64,000 bases of DNA from Candidatus Tepidiaquacella proteinivora (GTDB lineage: Bacteria; Bacteroidota; Ignavibacteria; Tepidaquicellales; Tepidaquicellaceae): contig CP054675.1 of assembly GCA_013348845.1 (NCBI GenBank), positions 1,559,501 to 1,623,500 on the forward strand, given 5' to 3'. Each line of letters opens with the position of its first letter. The stretch's first letter is position 1. The notes beneath the pieces are model-generated. The model did no database searches, was not told the DNA's origin, and saw nothing but the letters and a program-made list of their open reading frames with translations. Positions 28,912-38,576 of this stretch are shown here, piece by piece. A program made the translations under genes and the position numbers.

Positions 28912-29604
28912 ATGAAAAAGAAAGTTGTTGTTCTTACAGGGGCAGGTATCAGTGCTGAAAGTGGAATAAAAACATTTCGTGATTCAGGCGGATTATGGGA
29001 AGAATATGACATTTACGAAGTAGCGTCTCCTTCCGGATGGGCAAAGAATATGGAACTCGTCCTCGAATTTTATAATAAGAGGAGAAAACAATTAAAAGAG
29101 GTGGAACCAAACCTTGCTCATAAAGCACTTGTTAAACTTGAAGAAAAATTTTATGTACAAATAATAACTCAAAATGTTGATAATTTACATGAACGTGCAG
29201 GATCAAAAAACATTTTACATTTACATGGAGAATTAACAAAAGCCAGAAGCACTGCAGATCCAAATTTAGTTTATGAAATCGGATACGAAGAGATTAAAAA
29301 GGGAGATGTGTGTGAAAAAGGTTCACAATTAAGACCACATATTGTATGGTTTGGGGAACCAGTACCTTTAATTACCGAAGCAGCTGAAATATGTGCTACA
29401 GCTGATATATTCATTGTAATTGGTTCATCTCTTGTCGTATATCCGGCAGCAGGTCTAATTGAATATGTGCCGGAACAATCCCCTAAATATATTATTGACC
29501 CGGTAAAACCAAATCTTTCCAGGTTCTATCCTAATATATATTTTATAGAAGAAAAGGCATCAACTGGAACAGAGAAAGTTGTAAAACAATTATTAGAAGA
29601 TTAG
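28912..29604 (+). CDS. cobB: NAD-dependent protein deacylase, SIR2 family
   Basis: A 230-residue sirtuin: VVLTGAGISAESGIKTFRDSGGLW (NAD site), TQNVDNLHERAGS, LHLHGEL (catalytic His), LRPHIVWFGEPVP and IVIGSSLVVYPAA. FYNKRRKQL carries a Y-x-x-R pair like that binding succinyl groups in CobB/SIRT5, so deacylation beyond acetyl is plausible. Only one Cys is present where sirtuins usually have four zinc ligands, so the zinc module appears lost. It is probably co-transcribed with cydAB. Confidence 0.9.
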   Translation: MKKKVVVLTGAGISAESGIKTFRDSGGLWEEYDIYEVASPSGWAKNMELVLEFYNKRRKQLKEVEPNLAHKALVKLEEKFYVQIITQNVDNLHERAGSKNILHLHGELTKARSTADPNLVYEIGYEEIKKGDVCEKGSQLRPHIVWFGEPVPLITEAAEICATADIFIVIGSSLVVYPAAGLIEYVPEQSPKYIIDPVKPNLSRFYPNIYFIEEKASTGTEKVVKQLLED

Positions 29605-29626
29605 TTAATTTACTTCTATCTAAAAT

Positions 29627-29650
29627 AATTTTAACTTGAATGTTAAAATT
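29627..29650. terminator. Bidirectional terminator between the sirtuin gene and the mrp operon
   Basis: AATTTTAAC-TTGAAT-GTTAAAATT is a 9-bp perfect inverted repeat between convergent genes, overlapping the end of mrpG. It is AT-only, so weak. Confidence 0.45.
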
Positions 29651-29966
29651 CTTTTGTGTTGTTTATTTTTGTTTTATTCCAAAATTTTATTTTCATTTTC
29701 AGGGCAGCTTTCGCAAGAACCTGCGCACCAATAGGTATAGTAAGAAATAACAAAAAAATAATTGCTAATAATTTAATTCCAATTATAAAATTCATATTCA
29801 AAGTTATTACAGCAAATGCGATTAAGGTTACTCCAAACACTGAGGATTTAGCAGATGCGGATTTTCTAATATAAACGTCAGGAAACCTTATAATCCCGAT
29901 AGCGGCAATTAGTGTAAATATACTTCCAGCAATTAAAAAAACAGAAGAAATAGTTTCAGTTGTCAT
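29643..29966 (-). CDS. mrpG: Na+/H+ antiporter subunit G
   Basis: A 107-residue three-helix subunit. I choose ATG 29966 (MTTETISSVFLIAGSIF) because a strong ribosome site (GGAGG) precedes it; an upstream in-frame start at 30002 is weaker. The pattern AAIGIIRFPDVYIRKSASAKSSVFGVTLI is the MrpG/MnhG family signature. It overlaps mrpF by about 11 bases and is the last gene of the mrp operon. Confidence 0.88.
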   Translation of the reverse strand: MTTETISSVFLIAGSIFTLIAAIGIIRFPDVYIRKSASAKSSVFGVTLIAFAVITLNMNFIIGIKLLAIIFLLFLTIPIGAQVLAKAALKMKIKFWNKTKINNTKEF

Positions 29967-30237
29967 TATCTTCCCTCCTAATAAAATAATAAGAAAAGCC
30001 AACCGTACCCAGAAAACCTATAAGGGCTATAACCATAGAAACATCTATGAAATAACTTTGTAATTCAGGACTAACAATGATTGAATAACTGAAAATTATA
30101 CTAATAATAATAGAAGCAAGCATATCCATAGCAACTACTCTATCCGGAAGCGATGGTCCGATTATCAATCTAATAAAAACAATCACAAATGATACAGATA
30201 ATATTGGTAATACTATATTTTGTGTTAAATCAATCAT
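29956..30237 (-). CDS. mrpF: Na+/H+ antiporter subunit F
   Basis: A 93-residue three-helix membrane protein with the MrpF signature FVIVFIRLIIGPSLPDRVVAMDML and IDVSMVIALIGFLGTVGFSYY. It is in the expected place between mrpE (5-base gap) and mrpG. Confidence 0.9.
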   Translation of the reverse strand: MIDLTQNIVLPILSVSFVIVFIRLIIGPSLPDRVVAMDMLASIIISIIFSYSIIVSPELQSYFIDVSMVIALIGFLGTVGFSYYFIRREDNDN

Positions 30238-30242
30238 AACAT

Positions 30243-30818
30243 TTAAATAAATATATCAAGTATTTTTTTCTCAATTTTGTTTTTTATCGTATTAATAAAC
30301 TCATCAGTATCCTTTACATACATTGAATGAATAAATAAGGTTTTCTTATCCGGGGAAACATCTAAAGTCAGACTACCGGGTGTAAGTGTTAAGAAATTTG
30401 TAAGAATTGAAATCTGAAAATCTGTCTTTAACTCAAGAGGATATGCAATAACTGCAGGCTGCATATAGAAATTTGGTGTTAATATCTCAATTGTGACTAT
30501 AATATTTGCTTTTATTAGCTCATAAAGAAAATAAACAATTAGAACAAAAGATTTCCAGATTCTTCTGATTATAGTCAGAATAACTTTAAAAAAAACAATA
30601 ATCAGAGAAGATTTTCTCTCTTCCTTTTTTATGGGAAAAGAAAGTTCTCCGACATAGATTAAAATAAGATATGAAAGAATAAAACCAAATAAATAATTAT
30701 AAATTGTTAATTCAGAAGATAGTATTATCCATAAAAGAGCCAGAACAGAAGAATAAACCGCGTAGTAAAAAAGTTTTCGCTTAATCAGATTAATTTTATT
30801 TTTATTTATTAATTCCAT
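30243..30818 (-). CDS. mrpE: Na+/H+ antiporter subunit E
   Basis: A 191-residue membrane subunit. Two N-terminal helices are followed by the conserved MrpE block NIVVTIEILTPNFYMQPAVIAYPLELKTDFQISIL and TLTPGSLTLDVSPDKKTLFIHSMYV. It follows mrpD after 21 bases. MrpE is required for full antiport in the assembled Mrp complex. Confidence 0.9.
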   Translation of the reverse strand: MELINKNKINLIKRKLFYYAVYSSVLALLWIILSSELTIYNYLFGFILSYLILIYVGELSFPIKKEERKSSLIIVFFKVILTIIRRIWKSFVLIVYFLYELIKANIIVTIEILTPNFYMQPAVIAYPLELKTDFQISILTNFLTLTPGSLTLDVSPDKKTLFIHSMYVKDTDEFINTIKNKIEKKILDIFI

Positions 30819-30839
30819 CTGGATTTATAAAACCACATT

Positions 30840-32390
30840 TTATTTACCAAAAATAAATTTAATGTAAATATCATAGTTCATAATATATTCTCCTGCTTTT
30901 TGTGAATAATAGTAAAAAGGTTCAGGATAAATGCTCATAATTAACAACATAGAAATAATAATTAAAACCGGGAATACCATAGAAAATTTCAAACTCATAA
31001 AATTACTTTTAACCAATTCCGTATGAACTTCAGTTTCTTTCCAGAAACAAATATTCCAGATCTTAAGCATAGAAAAAAGTGTTAATAAACTTACTAATAT
31101 TGCAACAATTGAGATAATATAATTTTGACTTTCAAAACCTGCCTTAATAATAATAAACTTTGCCCAGAACCCCGGAAGCGGAGGAATCCCTGCAAGAGAA
31201 CCAGCTGAAAGAAGAAACAGAATACTTATAAATGGCATTTTCTTATAAATACCCGAAATATTATCTATACAATAAGAGTTAAACTTAATATAAACCAAAC
31301 CGCTAATCATAAATAAAACAGTTTTAGTTAAAATTATATGTATCATAAAGAAAACAGAGCCGGTAACTGAATATTCTGTATAAATACCCAATCCCATAAG
31401 TATATAACCAATTTGACTAATAATATGAAATGAAAGTATTCTTCTTATATCACTCTGTGCAAAAGCTCCAAGGACACCAGTAACCATAGTAAAACCCGCT
31501 AAAACTAAAATAATTGTATTTGTAAAATCTAAATCAAAGTGAAAAATAATAGTGAATATTCTTATCAAAGAATAAATACCTGTCTTAGTAAGTAAAGCGG
31601 AAAAAATTGCCGTTACTGCGATAGGGGGAGTATGATATGAGGCTGGTAACCAGAAGAACATAGGGAAAATTGCCGCTTTAATTCCAAAAGAAACCAAAAA
31701 CAACATTGAAATTGCATTTATAAGGGCTCTATTATTAATAAAACTAAACTTTTCATCAGGTTGATTTATTAACTGGAAAATTTTTTGACTCAAATCCGCA
31801 AAATTCAATGTCCCGGTTACACCATAAAGCAACCCAATTCCAATTAGAAGAATAAATGATGATAGTAAATTTAATGCAACATATTTTATTGCTCCTTCAA
31901 GTTGGCATTTTTCATTACCCAAAACAATTAATACAAAGGAGGAAATCAACATTAATTCAAACCAAACAAATAAATTAAAAATATCACCTGTTAGAAAAAT
32001 CCCGTTTACCCCGGCAATCATTATTTGAAAGAAAATATAAAAACCAAATTTTTCTCTTTCCGTATCTATCATTGATAAAAAGTATATTGAAATACAAAAA
32101 GTCATAAATGATGCTATCGTTAGCATAACAGAACTAAACATATCCATAACAAAAACAATACCAACAGGGGCACTCCAATTACCAAAAGCAAAAAACAAGG
32201 TTCCTTTAGAATTAGCAAAAATAAATAATAAAGATGATATAAATATAATAAGGAAAGAACCAACTAAATTTATTACACGAGACAATATTAAATAATTTCT
32301 GAAAACAATCAGTAATAATACTGTGGATAATGGAATTAGTACGGGTAAGACAATTAGAAAGTTAATATTTAAATTAAATTCCGGGTTCAT
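30840..32390 (-). CDS. mrpD: Na+/H+ antiporter subunit D
   Basis: A 516-residue, roughly 14-helix antiporter-like subunit homologous to NuoN/NuoM. Conserved segments include GDIFNLFVWFELMLISSFVLI (Glu of TM5), FGIKAAIFPMFFWLPASYHTPP (Lys of TM7 and HxPP), ILSFHIISQIGYILMGLG and GIPPLPGFWAKF. It overlaps mrpC by 4 bases. It forms one of the two proton/ion channels of the Mrp complex. Confidence 0.94.
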   Translation of the reverse strand: MNPEFNLNINFLIVLPVLIPLSTVLLLIVFRNYLILSRVINLVGSFLIIFISSLLFIFANSKGTLFFAFGNWSAPVGIVFVMDMFSSVMLTIASFMTFCISIYFLSMIDTEREKFGFYIFFQIMIAGVNGIFLTGDIFNLFVWFELMLISSFVLIVLGNEKCQLEGAIKYVALNLLSSFILLIGIGLLYGVTGTLNFADLSQKIFQLINQPDEKFSFINNRALINAISMLFLVSFGIKAAIFPMFFWLPASYHTPPIAVTAIFSALLTKTGIYSLIRIFTIIFHFDLDFTNTIILVLAGFTMVTGVLGAFAQSDIRRILSFHIISQIGYILMGLGIYTEYSVTGSVFFMIHIILTKTVLFMISGLVYIKFNSYCIDNISGIYKKMPFISILFLLSAGSLAGIPPLPGFWAKFIIIKAGFESQNYIISIVAILVSLLTLFSMLKIWNICFWKETEVHTELVKSNFMSLKFSMVFPVLIIISMLLIMSIYPEPFYYYSQKAGEYIMNYDIYIKFIFGK

Positions 32391-32761
32391 TTTAACTTAT
32401 TGTTTTTAACAACAATTTTATCTGTTGTATTTAAGTCATCTAAATCTTCTGTTTTATTAATTATATATGCTCTCTTTATTAAAATAATAGAGAAAGCAAT
32501 CAATCCAAATCCAATAACTATAGCAGTAAGAACCAAAGCTTGTGGAAGTGGGTCTGCGTGAGTTTCCTTAAGCAAAGAGATATTTTCAGAAGTAATTGGT
32601 GGCTTACCTTTAATTAGTTTGCCGGAAATAAATATCAACAAATTTACTGCGTTAGAAATGAGAGCAAATCCCAGAATTAATCTAACGATGCTCCTCCGAA
32701 GAATCATATACAAACCAACGGAAAAAATTAAACCTGATAATATTACAATAAAGAATAACAT
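32387..32761 (-). CDS. mrpC: Na+/H+ antiporter subunit C
   Basis: A 124-residue NuoK-like three-helix protein; LILGFALISNAVNLLIFISG and DPLPQALVLTAIVIGFGLIAFSI are the MrpC/MnhC signatures. It overlaps mrpA by one base and mrpD by four. Confidence 0.92.
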   Translation of the reverse strand: MLFFIVILSGLIFSVGLYMILRRSIVRLILGFALISNAVNLLIFISGKLIKGKPPITSENISLLKETHADPLPQALVLTAIVIGFGLIAFSIILIKRAYIINKTEDLDDLNTTDKIVVKNNKLK

Positions 32762-35568
32762 TAGTTTTCTATAATTGAATATATTGATTTCAAAACAATT
32801 CCATTAATTACAAAATAAATACCGACATCAAATAAAAATGGTGTACCAAGTTTCTGAATAACGGGTATATAAAAATCAATCCAGATACCTTGCATAAAAG
32901 AATATCCAAAGAACATTGGAATGACAGCAGATAATATCATCGTTACAAACCCGAGTGCTATAATGCTCTCGGGAGAAATTTTAAGTTTTAATCTTGACGC
33001 TTGAGAATTTTCAGATAAAGCAATAAGTGCAAAAACCGAAGAAGCAACCAATCCACCAACAAAACCACCTCCGGGTTGATTATGACCTCTAAATAATAAA
33101 AAGAACGAGAAAATCAAAAGTAATGGAGTAATATATTTAGCTGCTGTTGATAATAGTATTGATAAATAGGGCGTTTCATTTGCAAAATTATTATTGTCTT
33201 TTGAAATCGTGTCTGTGATTTTACTCAGCCCAGAATTATTATTTGCTTTGCTACTGGAACCTAATTTCATCAATGCAAAAATGCCAAAAGAAGCAGTAAT
33301 TAAAACGGTTACTTCTCCAAGTGTATCAAGTGCTCTGAAATCAACCAATATAACATTTACAATATTTTTGCCTTGAGCAAGCAAAAGGCTGTTTTCAGCA
33401 TAGTATTCCGATATTAGTTTTGCAGGCTCAATATTATATACAAGAAAAATAAACATTACAAAAACAGCACCTGAAAATAAACTTATTATTATATCTCTGA
33501 AGATAGTTCTTTTTTGAGAGTAGAGAGAAATTTTAGGTAACCTAAATAATACGAGAACGAAAATAATAATAGTAAGAGTTTCAATTGCAAATTGTGTTAA
33601 TGCAAGATCAGGCGCTCCATATATCAAATAAATAATGGAAATACCATATCCAATAACCCCCAGAAGCAAAACAGCAAAGACTCTTGACTTAAGCAATGTA
33701 ATAGTTATCGTAGCAATTACGACAATAACATATATAAAAAACTCATAAAAAACGAAGTCAATATTATAAAAGTATTCGGAAATTCCTTCAACAGTGTTAA
33801 TAAAATCTCCCTGTATAAACAAAGGAAAGCAAGTAATAAATAAAGTAAATAAAATTATAATAACTACATAATTTCTCAAATATCCACTTTGTAAAAATCT
33901 GGTTTGCAAAACTGCAATATTTTTCAAAAAATCAATAGTGTAACTATATAACAAGGAAGGTTTCAGATATTTCACAAACTCTTCCGTTTGCAAACGTAGG
34001 TAATTTCTATATTTATAAATATAATATCCCCCCATATAAGTTAAGATACTTAATACGAGTGGTACGCTAAAGCCAGGCCAGAAACTTATATCAAGATTAA
34101 CTCTTGTTCCAAGGCTTGCACTCACAGCCGGATTTATTATTGAATTATTAATAGTATCAGGAATGAAAGAATTTAACAAACTCAATGACGATAAAATAAA
34201 AGGTGATACAAGAAAAAGCGGATTGACTATAATTCTTCTTTTTTCATAACTACCTACAAAAGGTTTATATCCAACAAGAAAAGCAGAACACAAAAGAAAT
34301 ATGTTAGAAATAAGAAATACAATTGCCACTGCCCAAACTAAAAAATCAGTATCAACAATTGCTTTATAAGAAATTTCTTTTGCATAATAACCAAACAACG
34401 GAGGTATCCCGCTTTGTGATAATGCTGAAGCAAAAGCAATTATTGAAAGAAATGGTGCTGTTTTATATAATCCTTTCAGCGTTTCAATATTCCTTGTATG
34501 TGTATAGTGTTCAATCACTCCCGCAGAAAGAAACAAACTCGCTTTATATAATGCATGAGCTAAAAAGTACAGTATTGCAGCCTGTATAGCATATTGTGTA
34601 CTCAGTCCAATTAATGCAACCATCCCACCAAGCGAAGAAATAGTAGAAAAAGCGAGAATTTGTTTCATATCAGTCTTTTTAGCACTAATAAAAGCACCCA
34701 AAAGCATAGTAACCATTCCTACAAAAGTAAGAATATACTTCCATAAAGCTGTATCACCTATGAATGGAAAAACTCTCAACAATAAAAATATACCCGCCTT
34801 AACCATAGTTGCGGAATGTAAATAAGCACTAACAGGGGCAGGGGCAACCATAGCGTTCGGTAACCAAAAATGAAAAGGCATTTGAGCAGATTTTGTAAAA
34901 CACCCAAGAAATATCAATAAAAGCAAAGGCAGATAAAAATTGCTGAAAATGATTGTTTCTCTGTGTGAACTTAATTCTTTTAAACTGAAAGTACCTGTTA
35001 ACAAATAAATTATGATAAACCCGGCAAGCAAAGCCAGCCCACCAAAACCGGTCACAATAAGCGCTTGTTGAGCAGAATAGATTGAAGTATCTTTTTTACT
35101 ATAATATCCTATAAGGAAAAAGGAGCTAACGCTTGTTAACTCCCAGAAAATAAAAATCATAATCAGATTTCCGGAGATAACAATTCCGAGCATAGACCCC
35201 GCAAACATAAACATATAAAGATAATATCTACTTAGGTTTTCTTTCTCCCGAAGATATATCCCGGAATAAAGTATAATTAAACTTCCAATAAAAATGATAA
35301 GAATTGCAAATATAAAACTTAAACCATCTATATAAATTTCAAAAAATATATTTAACGAGGGAAGCCAATCATATTTAAGATATATCGGATTGCTTTTTAT
35401 CTGACTACCATAAGGAATAATATAAACTAATGCAAACAGAAGAAAAAAGGATAATAACCAGTGGGTTATTTCTTTAGCAAAATGATAAATAACGGGAATA
35501 ACAAAGGCTATGATAAATATAAGTAGCAGAACATAAAGCATTTTATAATTTAAATTAAATAAATACAA
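32761..35568 (-). CDS. mrpA: Na+/H+ antiporter subunit A fused to subunit B (MrpAB)
   Basis: A 935-residue protein and the first gene of the operon. The NuoL-like part contains IFIFWELTSVSSFFLIGYY, CFTKSAQMPFHFWLPNAMVAPAPVSAYLHSATMVKAG and FALALTQFAIETLT-type sequence. The last ~150 residues (TPLLLIFSFFLLFRGHNQPGGGFVGGLVASSVFALIAL) are a MrpB/MnhB domain, a separate protein in Bacillus. This AB fusion defines the six-gene type of mrp operon, as in rhizobial pha genes. The complex exchanges cytoplasmic Na+ for H+. Confidence 0.94.
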   Translation of the reverse strand: MYLFNLNYKMLYVLLLIFIIAFVIPVIYHFAKEITHWLLSFFLLFALVYIIPYGSQIKSNPIYLKYDWLPSLNIFFEIYIDGLSFIFAILIIFIGSLIILYSGIYLREKENLSRYYLYMFMFAGSMLGIVISGNLIMIFIFWELTSVSSFFLIGYYSKKDTSIYSAQQALIVTGFGGLALLAGFIIIYLLTGTFSLKELSSHRETIIFSNFYLPLLLLIFLGCFTKSAQMPFHFWLPNAMVAPAPVSAYLHSATMVKAGIFLLLRVFPFIGDTALWKYILTFVGMVTMLLGAFISAKKTDMKQILAFSTISSLGGMVALIGLSTQYAIQAAILYFLAHALYKASLFLSAGVIEHYTHTRNIETLKGLYKTAPFLSIIAFASALSQSGIPPLFGYYAKEISYKAIVDTDFLVWAVAIVFLISNIFLLCSAFLVGYKPFVGSYEKRRIIVNPLFLVSPFILSSLSLLNSFIPDTINNSIINPAVSASLGTRVNLDISFWPGFSVPLVLSILTYMGGYYIYKYRNYLRLQTEEFVKYLKPSLLYSYTIDFLKNIAVLQTRFLQSGYLRNYVVIIILFTLFITCFPLFIQGDFINTVEGISEYFYNIDFVFYEFFIYVIVVIATITITLLKSRVFAVLLLGVIGYGISIIYLIYGAPDLALTQFAIETLTIIIFVLVLFRLPKISLYSQKRTIFRDIIISLFSGAVFVMFIFLVYNIEPAKLISEYYAENSLLLAQGKNIVNVILVDFRALDTLGEVTVLITASFGIFALMKLGSSSKANNNSGLSKITDTISKDNNNFANETPYLSILLSTAAKYITPLLLIFSFFLLFRGHNQPGGGFVGGLVASSVFALIALSENSQASRLKLKISPESIIALGFVTMILSAVIPMFFGYSFMQGIWIDFYIPVIQKLGTPFLFDVGIYFVINGIVLKSIYSIIEN

Positions 35569-35752
35569 TAAAAAATAAAAAAAATATATTCCTTAATAAT
35601 ATGCAAATATCACAATAATATGAGTTTATGTTAACAAATATTACGACATATTAAGATTTCGAAAATTTTCTACTAAATTCGGTGTTTAAGATGCGATACT
35701 CATTGAATATTTACATATAATTTTTAATTTTAAGTTTTATATTTCTATATAA

Positions 35753-38575
35753 ATGAAATATCTTTTAACATATTTCATATTAATACAAACCGCTTTATGT
35801 CAATTTCTTGATTTTGGAAGAAATAAAGTGGTTTATAATGAATTTGACTGGTATATTTTAAACACTCAACATTTCAAAATTTATTATTATAAAGAAGCAG
35901 AAGAGTTAGCTAAACTTGGTGCATATTTTTTAGAGGAAGGTTATTACAATTTACAACAGAAACTTAATCATTCGTTTAACGATACAAACCCAATTATTTT
36001 TTATGCCTCACCAATACACTTTAAGCAAACAAATGTAACTCCGGGTTTTATTCCTGAAGGAGTAGGCGGGTTTTTCGAATTTATAAAGAACAGGGTTGTA
36101 CTTCCTTTTGACGGTTCACTGCATCAATTCAGACATGTAGCAAAACATGAACTCGTACATGTTTTTACCGTAAGTAAAGTAATTGCAACACTACGTTCAC
36201 ATGGATATATAAGTGACAGACTTCCGCCGTTATGGTTTGTTGAAGGATTAGCAGAATATTGGTCAACCGAGTGGGATACTGAAGCAGAAATGGTATTAAA
36301 AGATGCTGTAGTAAATAATAACCTTCCCGGCATCTCTAATTATGAAAGTATCTACGGGACATATTTAATGTATAAACTTGGTCAAAAAGCATGTGAGTAC
36401 ATTGCAGAAAAATATGGTGAAGAGAGTTTATGCAGATTAATTGACAATTTCTGGATGGATGAGAATTTTTCTAACATAATGAAAATCACAATAGGGAAAA
36501 GTTATGAAGAGTTTGATGAAGAATTTTTATTATACTTAAAGAAAAAATATTATTCACAAATAAATTTAGTTGAAAATTCACAACAACAAAGCAGAAAAAT
36601 TCACGACAACTTTTTTTCTCACAAACCTGCATATTTTAACAACAAAGGAACTGATGAAATATACTTTATTGGAAATCATACAGGATATACAAGTATATAT
36701 AAAATTATAATAAATCCACTTCAAACTTCAGCTGATTTAATTATAAAAGGTGAAAAAGATGAAGATTACGAATCATTTCATTATTTCCGTACCGGTATAG
36801 ATATTTCCAAAAATGGAATACTTGCTTTCGTTACCCAAAAAGGAGAATCAGATGTTTTGAACATATATGATTTATATAAAGAAAAAAAAATTGTTGATTA
36901 TTCCTTTGATAAAATTGTAAGAATTGGTTCTCCGTCGTTCAGTGCAGATGAAAAAAAGATTGTTTTTTCTGCAAATGATATATCCGGTAAGACTGATTTG
37001 TATATTTTTGACTTAAAAACCGAATCAATTAAAAGACTAACAAATGACTTCTATGATGATATAGATGCCGATATTTCTCCTGATGGAAATAAAATAATTT
37101 TTTCCTCAGACAGAGGAAATAAAAGTATCAGACCGGCGTATAATTTATTTCTATATGATTTGTCCAGTAACAATATAGTACAGCTTACAAATAACATAAA
37201 GGTAAGAAATACAAGTCCGAAATTTTCTGAAGATGGCAATGAAATAATTTTTCAATCTGATAGTGGTGGAACTGAAAATATCTGGTTACTCACCTTTATA
37301 AACGGAGATAATGAAAAATTTCATTTACAACAAATAACAAATTTTATTACAGGGTGCTTTGATCCTGTCTGGAGCGGAAAAGACAGAGTAACTTTCTCTT
37401 ATTATTATAACGGTAAATTTTCTTTGAGAACAATTGATAATATTAAAAAAAATATTGTTTCAGAACAAATTAACGACACAAACAAAACAAAATCAGATAT
37501 CAGTGGATATGATATAACAAAATATAAAAACAAAACCGAATCAGAAAATATTCATAGCGGAAAAATAAAATATAAGCAGGAGTTTTCTCTTGACCTTGCA
37601 GTAACGGGGATTGCATCAGATCCAATATTTGGAACTTCGGCAGGGGGTATTATCACTTTGAGTGATATGTTAGGGGATCAGAAATATAATTTTCTGATAC
37701 TTAACAGTTCAAGTGCAGAATCAGATTTCTGGAAAAGTTTTAATATAGCAATATCAAAAGTATCACTTGCTCAAAGGTTTAATTATGCATTTGGTATATA
37801 TCATTTAAATGGAAGAAGATATGACTTACAAAGTTCCGATTATGCTTATTATGAAAGGTTGTTTGGTGGTTATGTTAGTTTTTCTTATCCCCTTTCGTTT
37901 TTCAGAAGAATAGATGCAAGCGTTAGTTTATCACAATCATATAAAGATATTGATATATTTGATGTAAGAAGAGGTATGCTTTTATCCAATTCAATAAGTT
38001 ATGTGTTTGATAATTCATTATGGAGTTATACAGGTCCGGTCGATGGAGAAAGATATAATGTAAGTTTAGGATACACCACAGATTTAACAGGGACAACGGA
38101 GAATTTCTTTTCTTTAATGTTAGATTACAGAAGATACATAAGAATCTCAAAGCCAATAACTTTAGCAGTCAGAGGGCAGTTTTTTATAAATGAGGGAAAA
38201 AATCCAAGACGATTTTTCACGGGGGGATCGTGGTCTTTACGGGGCTGGCCATTTATATCAATTCGTGGAACGAAACTATCACTTGCAAATATAGAATTAA
38301 GATTTCCTGTTGTTAATGTAATGAAAGTTTATTTTCCGGAAGATATATCATTAAGTTTTTATGGAATAAGAGGGGCATTATTTTTTGACATTGGAAATTG
38401 CTGGGATACACAGGAGCAGTTTAAAAATGTCAAGGGAAGTCTCGGAGCAGGGTTAAGAATGAATTTATTCGGTTTTTTAGTTTTAAGATATGACCTGGGA
38501 AAAAGAATTGAAGATAATTTTACAAAATTTCAAGATGGGCTTTTCCATCAATTTTTTATAGGATGGGATTTCTAA
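35753..38575 (+). CDS. Peptidase-like/PD40 propeller/Omp85-type barrel fusion protein
   Basis: A 940-residue exported protein with a short leader. Residues ~120-165 hold a gluzincin-like HELVH, followed by PLWFVEGLAEYWSTEWD, which would supply the third zinc ligand. Residues ~290-560 are TolB-like PD40 repeats (SPSFSADEKKIVFSAND, DADISPDGNKIIFSSD). The final ~330 residues look like a surface-antigen/Omp85 barrel (TGGSWSLRGWPF, GALFFDIGNCWD, LRYDLGKRI). The region around GFLVLRYDLG ends just before HolA, 1 base away. It is likely an outer-membrane protein with a periplasmic peptidase-like and propeller part. The substrate is unknown. Confidence 0.8.
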   Translation: MKYLLTYFILIQTALCQFLDFGRNKVVYNEFDWYILNTQHFKIYYYKEAEELAKLGAYFLEEGYYNLQQKLNHSFNDTNPIIFYASPIHFKQTNVTPGFIPEGVGGFFEFIKNRVVLPFDGSLHQFRHVAKHELVHVFTVSKVIATLRSHGYISDRLPPLWFVEGLAEYWSTEWDTEAEMVLKDAVVNNNLPGISNYESIYGTYLMYKLGQKACEYIAEKYGEESLCRLIDNFWMDENFSNIMKITIGKSYEEFDEEFLLYLKKKYYSQINLVENSQQQSRKIHDNFFSHKPAYFNNKGTDEIYFIGNHTGYTSIYKIIINPLQTSADLIIKGEKDEDYESFHYFRTGIDISKNGILAFVTQKGESDVLNIYDLYKEKKIVDYSFDKIVRIGSPSFSADEKKIVFSANDISGKTDLYIFDLKTESIKRLTNDFYDDIDADISPDGNKIIFSSDRGNKSIRPAYNLFLYDLSSNNIVQLTNNIKVRNTSPKFSEDGNEIIFQSDSGGTENIWLLTFINGDNEKFHLQQITNFITGCFDPVWSGKDRVTFSYYYNGKFSLRTIDNIKKNIVSEQINDTNKTKSDISGYDITKYKNKTESENIHSGKIKYKQEFSLDLAVTGIASDPIFGTSAGGIITLSDMLGDQKYNFLILNSSSAESDFWKSFNIAISKVSLAQRFNYAFGIYHLNGRRYDLQSSDYAYYERLFGGYVSFSYPLSFFRRIDASVSLSQSYKDIDIFDVRRGMLLSNSISYVFDNSLWSYTGPVDGERYNVSLGYTTDLTGTTENFFSLMLDYRRYIRISKPITLAVRGQFFINEGKNPRRFFTGGSWSLRGWPFISIRGTKLSLANIELRFPVVNVMKVYFPEDISLSFYGIRGALFFDIGNCWDTQEQFKNVKGSLGAGLRMNLFGFLVLRYDLGKRIEDNFTKFQDGLFHQFFIGWDF

Positions 38576-38576
38576 T

